Part shown: positions 50,735-59,545 of the stretch, piece after piece | How positions within the stretch are numbered: position 1 is the stretch's first letter | Layout: each line of letters begins with the position of its first letter | Assembly: GCF_014203325.1 (NCBI RefSeq) | Contig: NZ_JACHIV010000001.1 | Location: 3,659,501-3,723,500, forward strand | Direction: 5' to 3' | Length of the DNA: 64,000 bases | Origin: Saccharopolyspora gloriosae | GTDB taxonomy: Bacteria; Actinomycetota; Actinomycetes; Mycobacteriales; Pseudonocardiaceae | Notes under the pieces: model-generated | The model's input: only the letters and a program-made list of their open reading frames with translations | Told to the model about the DNA's origin: nothing | Database searches by the model: none | Translations under genes and position numbers: made by a program

Positions 50735-51678
50735 CGCGCGCCCTCCGATACCAACCCGAGCGCTCCCAGCACCTCGTCGGCGAGCTGGTGGAATTCGCGA
50801 ACAACGTCGTCATCCTTCGTTGTGCGGCGCAGCATGGAGGGCACACCACCTTCGCCCGACCCACCGAAGTGACGCGCGCTGTTGCGGATCATGCTACTCA
50901 GGACGGTGATCTCAGAACTTTCCTTCACCTCCTCGATGTACTCGCTCTGTGAAGCAGTCGGCTTCTGCGAGTAGATCTGCACCATGGTGAACACCACGCC
51001 GAGGATCGTGGGATCGATCGGCCAGTGCCCCCCGACACCACCCTTGTGCTTCGCGAAATCGTTGAAGTGCTGCTTCAACTCGTTGCAGCTTCCTGCGAGG
51101 TACTCCAGCCCCAACGTCGATAGGTAGTCGGCCTTGGCAGGGACCAAGATCCGCTCACTTGCCACGATCGCCGTCTTGGTCACGATGCCGAAGTTCGGCG
51201 CGCAATCGATGAGAACCAGGTCGTATTCGCTGAAACGGTCATCTTGCAGCGCGCGCCGCAGGCACCCGTGCAAGTCCAAGAACTTCCGCTGCGAGCCGTC
51301 TAGAGTCGTGGAGCCCCCAAGGTGTGCGGCGAGATCAAGATCGATGTTGATGAGGCCGAGGTGCGAGGAAATCAGGTCGAGCCGACCTCCGGAGTCACCG
51401 AGCGCTGTGTTCACGGGCTCGGGGGTCAGCACCAGATCGGCCAACGAGACCTTGCTCCCTGGCGGGTCGCCTTCGAACCACTTCTTGATCGTGTGTTCGT
51501 TCTTGATTCGCTCGTGCCAATCGTCGATCGAGAAGAACGAGAAGGTCAGGTTGGTCTGCGGATCGAAATCCAGCAGCAGCACTCGCATTCCCCGGCTCGC
51601 GGCCACTGCTCCCAAATTCGCGGTGAGGGTCGTCTTGCCCACGCCGCCCTTGTAGTTCATCACTGCCACGACCTGCAT
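50731..51678 (-). CDS. ParA/MinD-family ATPase (AAA-type, deviant Walker)
   Basis: 315 residues from ATG 51678, GGGGGAA just upstream. Deviant Walker A KGGVGKTT (10-17), A' motif LLLDFDPQTNLTFSFF (33-48), Walker B LVLIDCAPNFG (about 150-160). Regions such as ILVPAKADYLSTLGLEYL are typical of ParA. There is no ParB gene; instead the SAP/Rho_N protein follows with a 4-base overlap, then the RAMA-CBS-HEPN gene. The gene is in lower-GC DNA with unlike codon use (ATT, TTC/TTT mixes), suggesting transfer. Role may be plasmid-like segregation remnant or a defence sensor. Confidence 0.85.
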   Translation of the reverse strand: MQVVAVMNYKGGVGKTTLTANLGAVAASRGMRVLLLDFDPQTNLTFSFFSIDDWHERIKNEHTIKKWFEGDPPGSKVSLADLVLTPEPVNTALGDSGGRLDLISSHLGLINIDLDLAAHLGGSTTLDGSQRKFLDLHGCLRRALQDDRFSEYDLVLIDCAPNFGIVTKTAIVASERILVPAKADYLSTLGLEYLAGSCNELKQHFNDFAKHKGGVGGHWPIDPTILGVVFTMVQIYSQKPTASQSEYIEEVKESSEITVLSSMIRNSARHFGGSGEGGVPSMLRRTTKDDDVVREFHQLADEVLGALGLVSEGAR

Positions 51679-51914
51679 AAGTTCCCCCACGCTCTCGCGC
51701 TCGATGGTGCGGCGAAACAATGCTCGAACACGGCTCGACGGCCTCGACGACCTTGGCAGAGCGCACGTTCCGAAGGCAACGGACGCGGCAGTGCTTCGAC
51801 ACGAACGGACGCTGGGTGATGGGCCGTTCGCCGCAGCCGCGGTGATACAAGGCAGCGCTTCCGATGCGCGAGCAATTTCGTGGCGCCTGCTGACCGTTCC
51901 GTTCCGGCTCGGGG
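51679..51914. promoter_or_regulatory. ParA operon upstream region
   Basis: 236 bases between the ParA start and the stop of the glycosyltransferase gene. No supported ORF. It is the only promoter candidate for the three-gene operon. Local composition changes here from the island to the typical high-GC neighbours. Confidence 0.45.
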
Positions 51915-53369
51915 TCAGTGCGGGGTGAGGGGGAGGTCGCGGAGGTCTTGCCAGAGGGCGGGCCACGGGGCGGTGCGGCCGGTGAGCTGCCAGATCGTCG
52001 TGCGTTCGGGGACGAGGCCGCCGTAGGTGCCCAGCGGTGTCGGTGCGTCGACGACCGCGACCGGGCGGGCTTCGGTGAACCACGGGCGCAGCCGCGCGGG
52101 GTCGCCGACGAAGAGCATCCGGTCTTGGTGCTCCGGTGGTGGCGGGAACCAGCCGTAGGCGCGGTTGGTGCTCGCGGCGGGTGGCAGCCCGAGTTCCGGT
52201 GGTACCGCGTCGAGGTAGGTCGCGTGGACGTAGGGCGTCGCCACGAGCGCGGTGCGGGCGCGCTGCTCGGCGGGGATGTCCGCGTAGGCGCGGGCGGTCG
52301 CGGTCACCAGTTCGTCGGCGAAGCGCGGCGAGGCCATCACCGAGGTGAACGCCAACGCGCCCGCGGCGAGCACCGCGCTGAGCGCGACGACCGGCCACGC
52401 CCGCCGCCGCGCGCCCGCTTCCCTGCGGTGCTGCAACGCGACGGCGCCGATCGCGACGTACGGCGACCAGAGCGGGATCAGGTAGTAGTGGCGGCCCGAA
52501 CCGAGCACGACGGCGGCGACCAGCAGCACGAACACCACCGCGAGGAACCGGTGTTCGCGCCACCGCTCCTCCCTGCAGAGCGCGACGAGTCCGCACACCG
52601 CGAGCCCGAGCGTCAGCGGCCCGGTGACGGCGACGCCGTGCAGCACCACGAGGAGCCTGCCGCCGTAGATGAGCTCGTTCTCCCCCGCCACCACCTGTGC
52701 CATGTCCGCTTGCGGCCAGCCGTGGACCGCCTGCCATCCCAGCGTCGGAGCCGCGATCAGCAGTGCCAGCACCACGCCCGCCCACAGCAGCGGACGGCGC
52801 AGCAACTCGCGGGGCCCTGCCAGTCCGACGGCGGCGAGCAGCACGATCCCCAGCGCCAGCACCTGGAACCGGGTCTGCGCGGTGATCCCGGCGAGCGCGC
52901 CGAACACCACCAGCAGCCGGTCGTCGCGGAGCCGGATCCAGCGCAGCAGCAACCAGAACAACCCCGCCCACAGCGCGGGTTCCAAGGTGTACGGCGTCAG
53001 CCAGTGCCCGAACTGGGCCGCGGCCACGCACGTCGCCTGCCCCGACGCGGCGAGCACCTGCGCCCGCCGGTCACCGCCGAGTTCGCGGGCCATCAGCGCG
53101 ACCAGCACGATCGCGGCGGCGGTGGCCAGCACCGCCGGGAATGCCAGCACCACCTGGTTGCCCGGCGCCACCGCGTCGGCGACCCGGGCCAGCAGCGGGG
53201 TCAGCGGCGGCTGGTCGACCGCGCCCCAGTCGAGGTGGTGGCGGCCGATCGTGAGCATCAGGTCCTCGTCGAACCACCTGCGCGGGACGGCGGCGAGCAC
53301 CAGGTGTGCGGCGGCGACCGCGGCGGCGATGACCGACACCGGCGCCCACGCCGGCCGTGAGATCTCCAC
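51915..53369 (-). CDS. GT39-like membrane glycosyltransferase (PMT/ArnT-like)
   Basis: 484 residues from GTG 53369 with GGGAG 6 bases upstream; ATG 53414 would add 15 residues. About 10-12 hydrophobic helices, and the first extracytoplasmic loop holds RRWFDEDLMLTIGRHHLDWGAVDQPPLTPLLA with the acidic Asp-Glu pair typical of GT-C enzymes (polyprenyl-phosphate-sugar dependent). It has a short C-terminal periplasmic domain (PERTTIWQLTGRTAPWPALWQDL). It probably transfers a sugar to envelope lipids or proteins. The substrate is unknown. Confidence 0.85.
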   Translation of the reverse strand: MEISRPAWAPVSVIAAAVAAAHLVLAAVPRRWFDEDLMLTIGRHHLDWGAVDQPPLTPLLARVADAVAPGNQVVLAFPAVLATAAAIVLVALMARELGGDRRAQVLAASGQATCVAAAQFGHWLTPYTLEPALWAGLFWLLLRWIRLRDDRLLVVFGALAGITAQTRFQVLALGIVLLAAVGLAGPRELLRRPLLWAGVVLALLIAAPTLGWQAVHGWPQADMAQVVAGENELIYGGRLLVVLHGVAVTGPLTLGLAVCGLVALCREERWREHRFLAVVFVLLVAAVVLGSGRHYYLIPLWSPYVAIGAVALQHRREAGARRRAWPVVALSAVLAAGALAFTSVMASPRFADELVTATARAYADIPAEQRARTALVATPYVHATYLDAVPPELGLPPAASTNRAYGWFPPPPEHQDRMLFVGDPARLRPWFTEARPVAVVDAPTPLGTYGGLVPERTTIWQLTGRTAPWPALWQDLRDLPLTPH

Positions 53370-53538
53370 GCCCGCTCCCGTCTCCCCGTGATCAGCGAAC
53401 CCAGCGAACACCATGCCGCGGCGGCACTGTCAAGGGAGGCGGTTCGGAGCGAAGGCCTCCGAGGTTTTCCCCTTCGCGCGGCGAGGAACCCTGGTGCGAC
53501 CGGCCGCGGACGACCGGGCCATCACCGAGGAGGTGCAC

Positions 53539-54015
53539 GTGCTGGGAGAACCGGTGCGCGGCGCGTTGGCGGGCGCCGCCGGAACGACCGCGCTCAACGC
53601 CGCGACCTACCTGGACATGGCGGTGCGCGCCCGGCCGGGCAGCACCAGTCCCGAGCAGACGGTGCGGCAGGCCGAACGCCGCTTCGGCGAGCTCCCCGGC
53701 GACGACGCCTCGGCCCGGGACAACCGCAGGTCCGGGATCGGCGCCCTGCTCGGCATCGGAGCCGGTATCGGAGTGGGTGCCGTCTACGGCTGCGTCCGGG
53801 CGAAGGCCGCGCACGCGCCGCTGCCGGTGATGGCCGTCGTCGCCGGTGTCGCGGCGAACGCGGGCAGCACGGCGCCCATGTCCGCGCTGGGCGTGACCGA
53901 TCCGCGCGAGTGGACCGCACGGACCTGGCTCATGGACCTCGTCCCGCACCTCGCCTACGGCGTCGTCACGGCCGTCACCTTCGACGCCTTCGCGAGGCAC
54001 CGGGGTCGCCGATGA
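53539..54015 (+). CDS. Small hydrophobic hypothetical protein
   Basis: 158 residues from GTG 53539 with GAGGAGG 5 bases upstream; the longer frame from 53413 has atypical Arg-rich composition. It has a glycine-zipper-like helix GIGALLGIGAGIGVGAVYGCV (about 75-95), then AVVAGVAANAGSTAPMSALG and MDLVPHLAYGVVTAVTFDAFA, likely membrane-associated. No family recognised by me. Convergent with the histidine kinase gene: the 3' ends overlap by about 40 bases. Confidence 0.65.
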   Translation: MLGEPVRGALAGAAGTTALNAATYLDMAVRARPGSTSPEQTVRQAERRFGELPGDDASARDNRRSGIGALLGIGAGIGVGAVYGCVRAKAAHAPLPVMAVVAGVAANAGSTAPMSALGVTDPREWTARTWLMDLVPHLAYGVVTAVTFDAFARHRGRR

Positions 54016-55093
54016 GGTCCGCGGCCGGAAGTGCCGCTGTGATGCGAAGTCCGCCGCCGGGACGCGGAGCCAAGGTGAGGGTGCCGTCGTGGGCGTCCAC
54101 GACGCTGCGCACGATCGCGAGGCCCAACCCGGCGCCCGCGTGCTCCTCGTCGCGCACGCGTTCCGCGCCGCGCTGGAACGGCTCGGTCAGCCGCGCCACC
54201 AGTGCCGGGTCGAGCGCGTCGCCGGTGTTGTCCACGTCGAGCACGGCCGCGCCCGCCCGCACCTCGGTCCGCATCCGCACCAACCCGTCCGCGGGGAGGT
54301 TGTGCACGATCGCGTTCTGCACCAGGTTCGTCGCCATCCGCAGCAGCAGCGGTCCCGATCCGGAGGTCGCCGCCGCCGTACCCGCCACGTCGAGCGCCAC
54401 CCCGCGACGCTCCGCGAGGGGCAGCAGCGTCTCGACCGCTTCCTCCACGAGCAGCGAGAGGTCGACGGGTTCGCGGGTGAACGACCGCCGGTCGGCCCGG
54501 CTGAGCAGCAGCAGCGCCTCGGTCAGCTCCACCGCCCTCGTGTTCACCCGCTCCAGGCGCACGAGGAGCTCGTCCACGTCCCGCGCGGGATCGTCGCGGG
54601 CGACTTCGAGCAAGGTGCGCGAGATCGCCAGCGGCGTGCGCAGCTCGTGGGAGGCGTTCGCGGCGAAGCGCTGCTGTTCGGCGGTGTGCGCCTCGATCCG
54701 TTCGAGCATCTCGTCGAAGACGTCGGCCAGCTCCCGGAACTCGTCGCGCGGGCCCTCCAGGTCGATCCGGTGCGACAGCGACCCGGCGGCGGCCAGCTCG
54801 GCGGCGCCGCCGATCCGGTGCAGCGGGGCCAACATCCGCCCGGCGAGGAACCAGCCGCCGACAAGGCCGAACACCAGCACTCCCGCCAGCACCGCCGCCG
54901 CCTTCGGGGCGAAGGCGCGCAGCAGGTCCCCGCGTCCGGGGACGAACCCCGCCGGGCTGCGGACCTCCTCGGGCACGTAGCGCAGCAGGAACAACCAGAC
55001 GACGACCAGCAGCAGGGCGTTGGCGAGCAGGAGGAACCCGGCGTAGCTCAAGGTCAGCTTCCACCGGACGCTGAGCCCACCGGGCCTACCCAC
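53975..55093 (-). CDS. Sensor histidine kinase (VanS-like)
   Basis: 372 residues. TM1 about 13-38, TM2 about 63-88 with a short extracytoplasmic loop (40-62), HAMP 89-140, phospho-acceptor His149 in NASHELRTPLAISRTLLEV, N box LRMATNLVQNAIVHNLP, G boxes DVDNTGDAL and GAGLGLAIVRSVVDAHDGTL. The small sensor loop resembles VanS-type cell-wall sensors. It overlaps the end of the response-regulator gene by 8 bases and is divergent, with that gene, from the VanY-like peptidase, so regulates cell-wall modification (inference). Confidence 0.92.
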   Translation of the reverse strand: MGRPGGLSVRWKLTLSYAGFLLLANALLLVVVWLFLLRYVPEEVRSPAGFVPGRGDLLRAFAPKAAAVLAGVLVFGLVGGWFLAGRMLAPLHRIGGAAELAAAGSLSHRIDLEGPRDEFRELADVFDEMLERIEAHTAEQQRFAANASHELRTPLAISRTLLEVARDDPARDVDELLVRLERVNTRAVELTEALLLLSRADRRSFTREPVDLSLLVEEAVETLLPLAERRGVALDVAGTAAATSGSGPLLLRMATNLVQNAIVHNLPADGLVRMRTEVRAGAAVLDVDNTGDALDPALVARLTEPFQRGAERVRDEEHAGAGLGLAIVRSVVDAHDGTLTLAPRPGGGLRITAALPAADLIGDPGASRRRRR

Positions 55094-55766
55094 GCGGAGC
55101 CTCCTCGGCGGCGTCGATCCGGTAGCCGACGCCGGGCGCGGTGGCGATCAGCCACGGCTCGCCCAACCGCTTGCGCAGCGCCGACACGGTGATGCGCACG
55201 GCGTTGGTGAACGGGTCCGCGTTCTCGTCCCACGCCCGCGCCAGCAGCTCCTCGGCGCTGACCACGCCACCGTCGGCCGCGACGAGCACCTCCAGCACCG
55301 CGAACTGCTTGCGGGTCAAGGCGACGTAGCGGCCGTCGCGGAAGACTTCGCGCCGGAACGGGTCCAGCCGCAGACCGGCGAGCTCGCGCACCGGCGGCCG
55401 GGCGTGCGCGCGCCTGCGGTCCAGCGCGCGCAGCCGCAGCACCAGTTCCCGCAGCGCGAACGGCTTCGTGAGGTAGTCGTCGGCGCCGAGCTCGAAGCCG
55501 GTTTCCTTGTCGTCGAGGCGATCCGCCGCCGTGAGCATGAGGATCGGCAGGCCGCTGCCGGAGTCGACGATCCGCCGCGCCACCTCGTCGCCAGACGGCC
55601 CCGGGATGTCGCGGTCGAGGACGGCGAGGTCGTAGGTGTTCAGCCGCAGCAGCTCCAACGCGGTGTCGCCGTCCCCGGCGACGTCCGCCGCGATGGCCTC
55701 CAGCCGCAGGCCGTCGCGCACGGCCTCGGCCAGGTAGGTCTCGTCCTCCACGATCAGCACCCGCAT
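55086..55766 (-). CDS. Response regulator, OmpR/PhoB (VanR-like) type
   Basis: 226 residues from ATG 55766. Receiver with Asp-Glu acidic pocket (VEDE at 6-9), phospho-Asp51 in LAVLDRDIPG, Thr in ILMLTAADR, Lys in YLTKPFALREL. Winged helix 125-220 (LTRKQFAVLEVLVAADGGVVSAEELLARAW ... VRITVSALRKRLG ... TAPGVGYRID). Partner of the adjoining kinase (8-base overlap). Divergent from the VanY-like gene with an 87-base promoter region, its probable target. Confidence 0.93.
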   Translation of the reverse strand: MRVLIVEDETYLAEAVRDGLRLEAIAADVAGDGDTALELLRLNTYDLAVLDRDIPGPSGDEVARRIVDSGSGLPILMLTAADRLDDKETGFELGADDYLTKPFALRELVLRLRALDRRRAHARPPVRELAGLRLDPFRREVFRDGRYVALTRKQFAVLEVLVAADGGVVSAEELLARAWDENADPFTNAVRITVSALRKRLGEPWLIATAPGVGYRIDAAEEAPRG

Positions 55767-55853
55767 GCGGGGAATCCTAGGTGCCGGGGGATATCGCGGG
55801 CGTATCCGAAAACGAAGACGACCGCGCAACAGCGCGCGGTCTTCGCTGGTCCC

Positions 55854-56462
55854 ATGCAGACCACGACCTCGCCCCGCCCCCGGCGCGGGCACCGGAAGCT
55901 CTTCGTCGGAGTCGCCCTCGTGCTCGCGGTGACCGGCGCGCTCACCGCGCAGCGGGTGCTCGCGCCCTCCTGGTCACCGTGGGAGGCGTTGCGGGGCCAG
56001 CCCACCGCGGCCGACGGCGCGATCCCCGCGGGCCTGCGGCTCTCCGTGCACGACGAGGCGTCGCCCGCGGTGGCGCGGCTCGACGAGGACCTGCTCGCCG
56101 CGCTGCGGGAGGCTGCGGCCGACGCGACGGCCGACGGCGTCCAACTGCTGGTCAGCAGCGGATGGCGCTCGGCGGCCTACCAGGATCGGCTGCTGCGGGA
56201 CGCCGTGGACACCTACGGTTCGCGGTCGGAGGCGCTGCGCTGGGTGGCGACGGCCGCGACCTCCGCGCACGTCTCGGGCGATGCGGTCGACATCGGCCCG
56301 TACGACTCCTCGGACTGGCTGGTGCGCCACGGCGAGGACTACGGGCTCTGCCAGATCTACGGCAACGAACCCTGGCACTTCGAGCTGCGCCCGGGGACCA
56401 CGACCGAGGGCTGCCCGCCGAGGTACGCGAACCCCGCCGAGGATCCGCGGATGCAGCTGTGA
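55854..56462 (+). CDS. M15-family D-alanyl-D-alanine carboxypeptidase (VanY-like)
   Basis: 202 residues from ATG 55854. One N-terminal membrane anchor (about 16-34: FVGVALVLAVTGALT). Zn site and active residues: LLVSSGWRSAAYQ, SAHVSGDAVDIGP (His and Asp ligands), and PWHFEL (third His), the M15 pattern. It removes the terminal D-Ala from peptidoglycan stems or precursors, lowering vancomycin-type target levels. Divergent from the VanRS-like pair. It is slightly short for VanY but complete. No vanHAX genes are visible, so resistance is unproven. Confidence 0.9.
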   Translation: MQTTTSPRPRRGHRKLFVGVALVLAVTGALTAQRVLAPSWSPWEALRGQPTAADGAIPAGLRLSVHDEASPAVARLDEDLLAALREAAADATADGVQLLVSSGWRSAAYQDRLLRDAVDTYGSRSEALRWVATAATSAHVSGDAVDIGPYDSSDWLVRHGEDYGLCQIYGNEPWHFELRPGTTTEGCPPRYANPAEDPRMQL

Positions 56463-56512
56463 GCGGGGAACGCGGGCGCGCGCCGCCGTGGCCGGTGCGC
56501 GCCCGCGTTCGG

Positions 56513-58633
56513 TCACCGGTACTCGGGCAGGTGCGCGTCGTCCTGCCCCGCGGGCGCGAGGTGCAGGGCGTGCCCGCCGCCTCCGGCGAGCTCGGCGCGG
56601 ATCACGGTGCTCGCGTCGACGAGGCGGTGGTCCACCTCCACCTCGTTCGGGTTGGTCTCGACGTCGGTGCCGGGAGCGTCCCGGTAGAAGTGCGCCACGT
56701 ACCGGCCGTCGCCGAGGAAGTCCAGCGGGATCTCCAGCGTCCGCTGCTGCTCGTCGGTCAGCGAGCCCACGAACCACGCCGGGCCGCTGCGCCGCGCCAT
56801 CGTGATGAAGTCGCCGATCTCGCCGTGCAGCACGCGGGTCTCGTCCCAGGACACCGGGACCTGCCGCAGGAACTCGAACTCCGGCACGCCCTCGTAGTGC
56901 TCCGGCACGTCCGCGAGCTGCTGCAACCCGCTCAGCAGCACCGGGTACAGCGCGAGCTGGTGCGCGCGGGTCGTGTGCACGCGGGTGCCGTCGTTGCTGT
57001 CGCCGTGGTCGTCCTGCGGGCTCTGCGGCGGGAACCAGGTGATGTCGAAGATCCCCGGCGTGTAGTCGAACGGCCCGGCCAGCATGGTGGTGAACGGCAG
57101 CGTCACCGTGTGCTCCGGCGGGTTCCCCTGCGACCAGGCGTCGTACTCGATGCCGCGGGCGCCTTCGCGGGAGACGAAGTTCGGGTAGGTGCGCTCGATG
57201 CCGGTGCCCTTGATCGGCTCGTGCGCGTTGATCAGCAGCCGGTGCCGGGCGGCCTTGTGGATCACCCGCTGGTAGTGCTCCACCATCCACTGGTCGTGGT
57301 GGTGGTGCGCGTCGATGTCCCCGGCGTAGCCGGTCTTCACGCCCGGCATTCCGAGCTCGGCGTAGAGGGCGAAGGCCTGGTCGAGCTGCCGCTCGTAGTT
57401 GTCGACGCCGCCGCCGGTCTCGTTGTGCGCGAGGAACGCCACCCCGCGCTCGCGGCAGCGGTCGAGCACCTGACGCAGGTCCAGCTGCTCGTTCGGCGTG
57501 AGGAAGTCCTGGTCGTCGCCGAAGTCGCCGCCGGTCTTCCAGCCCTTGTTCCAGCCTTCGGCCAGCACGTAGGGAATCCCGTTGTCCGCGGCGAAATCCA
57601 CCGCGCGCAGCACGTTCTCGGTGCTCGCGCCCAGGTCCGGGCCCTCGATCCAGGTGTTGCGTCCCTTGTGGATCTCCCACCACACGCCGAGGAACTTGCC
57701 GGGCGCGATCCACGAGGTGTCCTCGATCGCGCAGGGCTCGTTGAGGTTGAGCACCAGGTTCGACTCGACCAGCGCACCCGGCTCGCGGCCGATCAGGAAC
57801 GCCCGCCACGGAGTCGGGAAGGGCGTGCGCAGCAACGCCTTCCGCCGCCCTTCGCCCTTGCGCGGCACCAGCGCGCTGCGCAACCCCGGCCCGCCGTCGA
57901 TCTTGGTGAGCGTCATGTCCGGGTAGCTCAGCAGCGCGGCCTCGTGCACCGCGAGGTACAGGTCGTCGGCGACCCGCAGCGTCAGCGGCGTCGCGAGGTC
58001 GCCGAGCCGTTCGGCGTCCTCGCGGGGTTCCTGCCAGGGGTGCAGCTTCCCCGCGCCGGTCAGGGGCGTCTCGGTGTAGAGGTATTCGACGGAGTCGTAG
58101 TTGGCCGGGGTGGACCACGCGGTGTGGTCGGCGGTGAAGCGGAACTCGGTGTGCTCGTCGAGCACCTCGAAATCGCCGAGGTCGGGCTGCTGCGGGAAGA
58201 AGTAGCGGAATCCGACGCCGTCGTCGAACACGCGGAACTCGACGTCGAAGTCGACCTGTTCGTGCAGCCGCACCACGGTGCTGCGGCAGTGGCTGCGGAT
58301 CTCGGCCGACGAGCCCCACACCGGCCGCCAGGTCTCGTCCAGTTCGTCGTGGGCGATGCCCACCAGCTCGGCGGCCTCGCCCAAGCGCCGGTCGCCGAGT
58401 TCGAAGCCCATGCCCGACCAGTCGAGCACGACCTGGGTGCCGCGGGTGATGCGGTACTGCGGTGTCCCCTCCTGCAACCGGAACTGCGCGGTGATCGAGC
58501 CGTCGGGCGAGCTCGTCGTGATCGGTTCGCCCGCCGCTTGCGCCGCGGTGCCCGGACTCCAGGCCAGTGCGGTGAATCCGGCGACGCCCGCCGCCTTGCC
58601 GAACGTGCGCCGGTCGATCTCGTTCGTGGACAT
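56513..58633 (-). CDS. GH97-family glycoside hydrolase, exported
   Basis: 706 residues from ATG 58633. Tat-type signal with twin Arg at 8-9 (RRTFGKAAGVAGFTALAW, cleavage near AQA-AG). N-terminal beta-sandwich (40-280), catalytic barrel with VWWEIHKGRNTW, YVLAEGWNKGW, VAFLAHNETGGGVDNYERQ, GMPGVKTGYAGDID, and INAHEPIKGTGIERTYPN, then a C-terminal sheet ending in FLGDGRYVAHFYRDAPGTDVE. This matches GH97 alpha-glucosidase/alpha-galactosidase enzymes. Whether it inverts or retains is not decided here. Acts outside the membrane. Single gene. Confidence 0.92.
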   Translation of the reverse strand: MSTNEIDRRTFGKAAGVAGFTALAWSPGTAAQAAGEPITTSSPDGSITAQFRLQEGTPQYRITRGTQVVLDWSGMGFELGDRRLGEAAELVGIAHDELDETWRPVWGSSAEIRSHCRSTVVRLHEQVDFDVEFRVFDDGVGFRYFFPQQPDLGDFEVLDEHTEFRFTADHTAWSTPANYDSVEYLYTETPLTGAGKLHPWQEPREDAERLGDLATPLTLRVADDLYLAVHEAALLSYPDMTLTKIDGGPGLRSALVPRKGEGRRKALLRTPFPTPWRAFLIGREPGALVESNLVLNLNEPCAIEDTSWIAPGKFLGVWWEIHKGRNTWIEGPDLGASTENVLRAVDFAADNGIPYVLAEGWNKGWKTGGDFGDDQDFLTPNEQLDLRQVLDRCRERGVAFLAHNETGGGVDNYERQLDQAFALYAELGMPGVKTGYAGDIDAHHHHDQWMVEHYQRVIHKAARHRLLINAHEPIKGTGIERTYPNFVSREGARGIEYDAWSQGNPPEHTVTLPFTTMLAGPFDYTPGIFDITWFPPQSPQDDHGDSNDGTRVHTTRAHQLALYPVLLSGLQQLADVPEHYEGVPEFEFLRQVPVSWDETRVLHGEIGDFITMARRSGPAWFVGSLTDEQQRTLEIPLDFLGDGRYVAHFYRDAPGTDVETNPNEVEVDHRLVDASTVIRAELAGGGGHALHLAPAGQDDAHLPEYR

Positions 58634-58848
58634 GCGACCCCTTCGTCGTCGTTGCGCCACCGGCTCGTCCGTCCGCAGCGGGGCGATCCGCCGCGGGCTC
58701 GGCCGGAAGCGGGTCGAAACGATTCGATCAAGACCGGCGGCCAGTGTTCAGCCGACCGCGGGGCCGGTCAAGGGAAAGGGCACGTCATTGCGACATCCGG
58801 GCGACCCGCCCGATCACCGATCAGTCCTCAAAGGACGGTCCGCGGTTC

Positions 58849-59475
58849 TCAGTGCTGAATCCGGGACCAGGAACGCGCGGCGCGATCGGACGCGTCCCCC
58901 AAGCCGACGATCAGGTTGACGGCCATCGGGATGAACACCTGCTCCAGATCGTCGAACCGGTCGAAGTGCCCGGACAGTTCGAGGGTCACGTAACCGTGCA
59001 GCATGCTCCACAGCTGCGCGGCGGCGCGGGCCGGTTCCTGCTCCCGGATCCGGCCCGCGCCGACGGCCCGGTCGGCGGCGGCGACGAGATGCCCGTAGGC
59101 GCGCTCGGCCACCTCCGACTCGCCGGCGGAACCCCCGGACGCCGGTAGGCCGAACATCAGGTCGTAGAGGTGGGGGTTGTCCCGAGCGGCGGCGCGGTAG
59201 GCCAGCGCGAGGCCGCCCAGATCGGTGATGGGGTCGTCGGTGATCGGCACCGCCGCGAGGCGGCCGTCCAATCGCCGGAAGCCCTCGTCGACGACCGCGG
59301 CGAGCAGCTGCGGCATCCCGCCGAAGTGGTGGTAGACGGCCATCGTCGACGCGTCGACCTCGCGCGCGAGCCTGCGGGCCTGCAGCACCGCCGGACCTTC
59401 TTCGACGAGCAGTCGTACCGCGGTCTCCACGAGCCGATCCCGCATGCTCGCGCCGCTCTTGTCCGTGGTGCTCAC
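58849..59475 (-). CDS. TetR-family transcriptional regulator
   Basis: 208 residues from GTG 59475, with GGGAGG 9 bases upstream; TTG 59484 is also possible. Residues 12-60 form the HTH (MRDRLVETAVRLLVEEGPAVLQARRLAREVDASTMAVYHHFGGMPQLLAAVVDEGF). The C-terminal part (WSMLHGYVTLELSGHFDRFDDLEQVF) is the TetR_C-type all-helical domain. Two perfect 15-base palindromes lie 15 and 37 bases upstream, in the promoter shared with the divergent carotenoid oxygenase, which is the likely regulated gene. Confidence 0.92.
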   Translation of the reverse strand: MSTTDKSGASMRDRLVETAVRLLVEEGPAVLQARRLAREVDASTMAVYHHFGGMPQLLAAVVDEGFRRLDGRLAAVPITDDPITDLGGLALAYRAAARDNPHLYDLMFGLPASGGSAGESEVAERAYGHLVAAADRAVGAGRIREQEPARAAAQLWSMLHGYVTLELSGHFDRFDDLEQVFIPMAVNLIVGLGDASDRAARSWSRIQH

Positions 59476-59489
59476 TCTTGCCAACCTCC

Positions 59490-59526
59490 CATAACGCCGT
59501 TATGTTAGCCGCATAACAGCGTTATG
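59490..59526. promoter_or_regulatory. Twin TetR operators
   Basis: CATAACGCCGTTATG (59490-59504) and CATAACAGCGTTATG (59512-59526) share arms CATAAC/GTTATG (the N3 centre differs). Spacing of 22 bases centre to centre puts them on the same DNA face, as for cooperative TetR dimers. They cover the region between the two divergent starts. Confidence 0.8.
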
Positions 59527-59545
59527 AACAGGACGGAGCTCGATC

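Noticed and set aside
48671-51678. Plain plasmid ParAB partition system
   Set aside because: No ParB-like HTH protein and no parS-like repeats were seen; the other two genes have SAP/Rho_N and RAMA-CBS-HEPN features instead. Kept only as an alternative.
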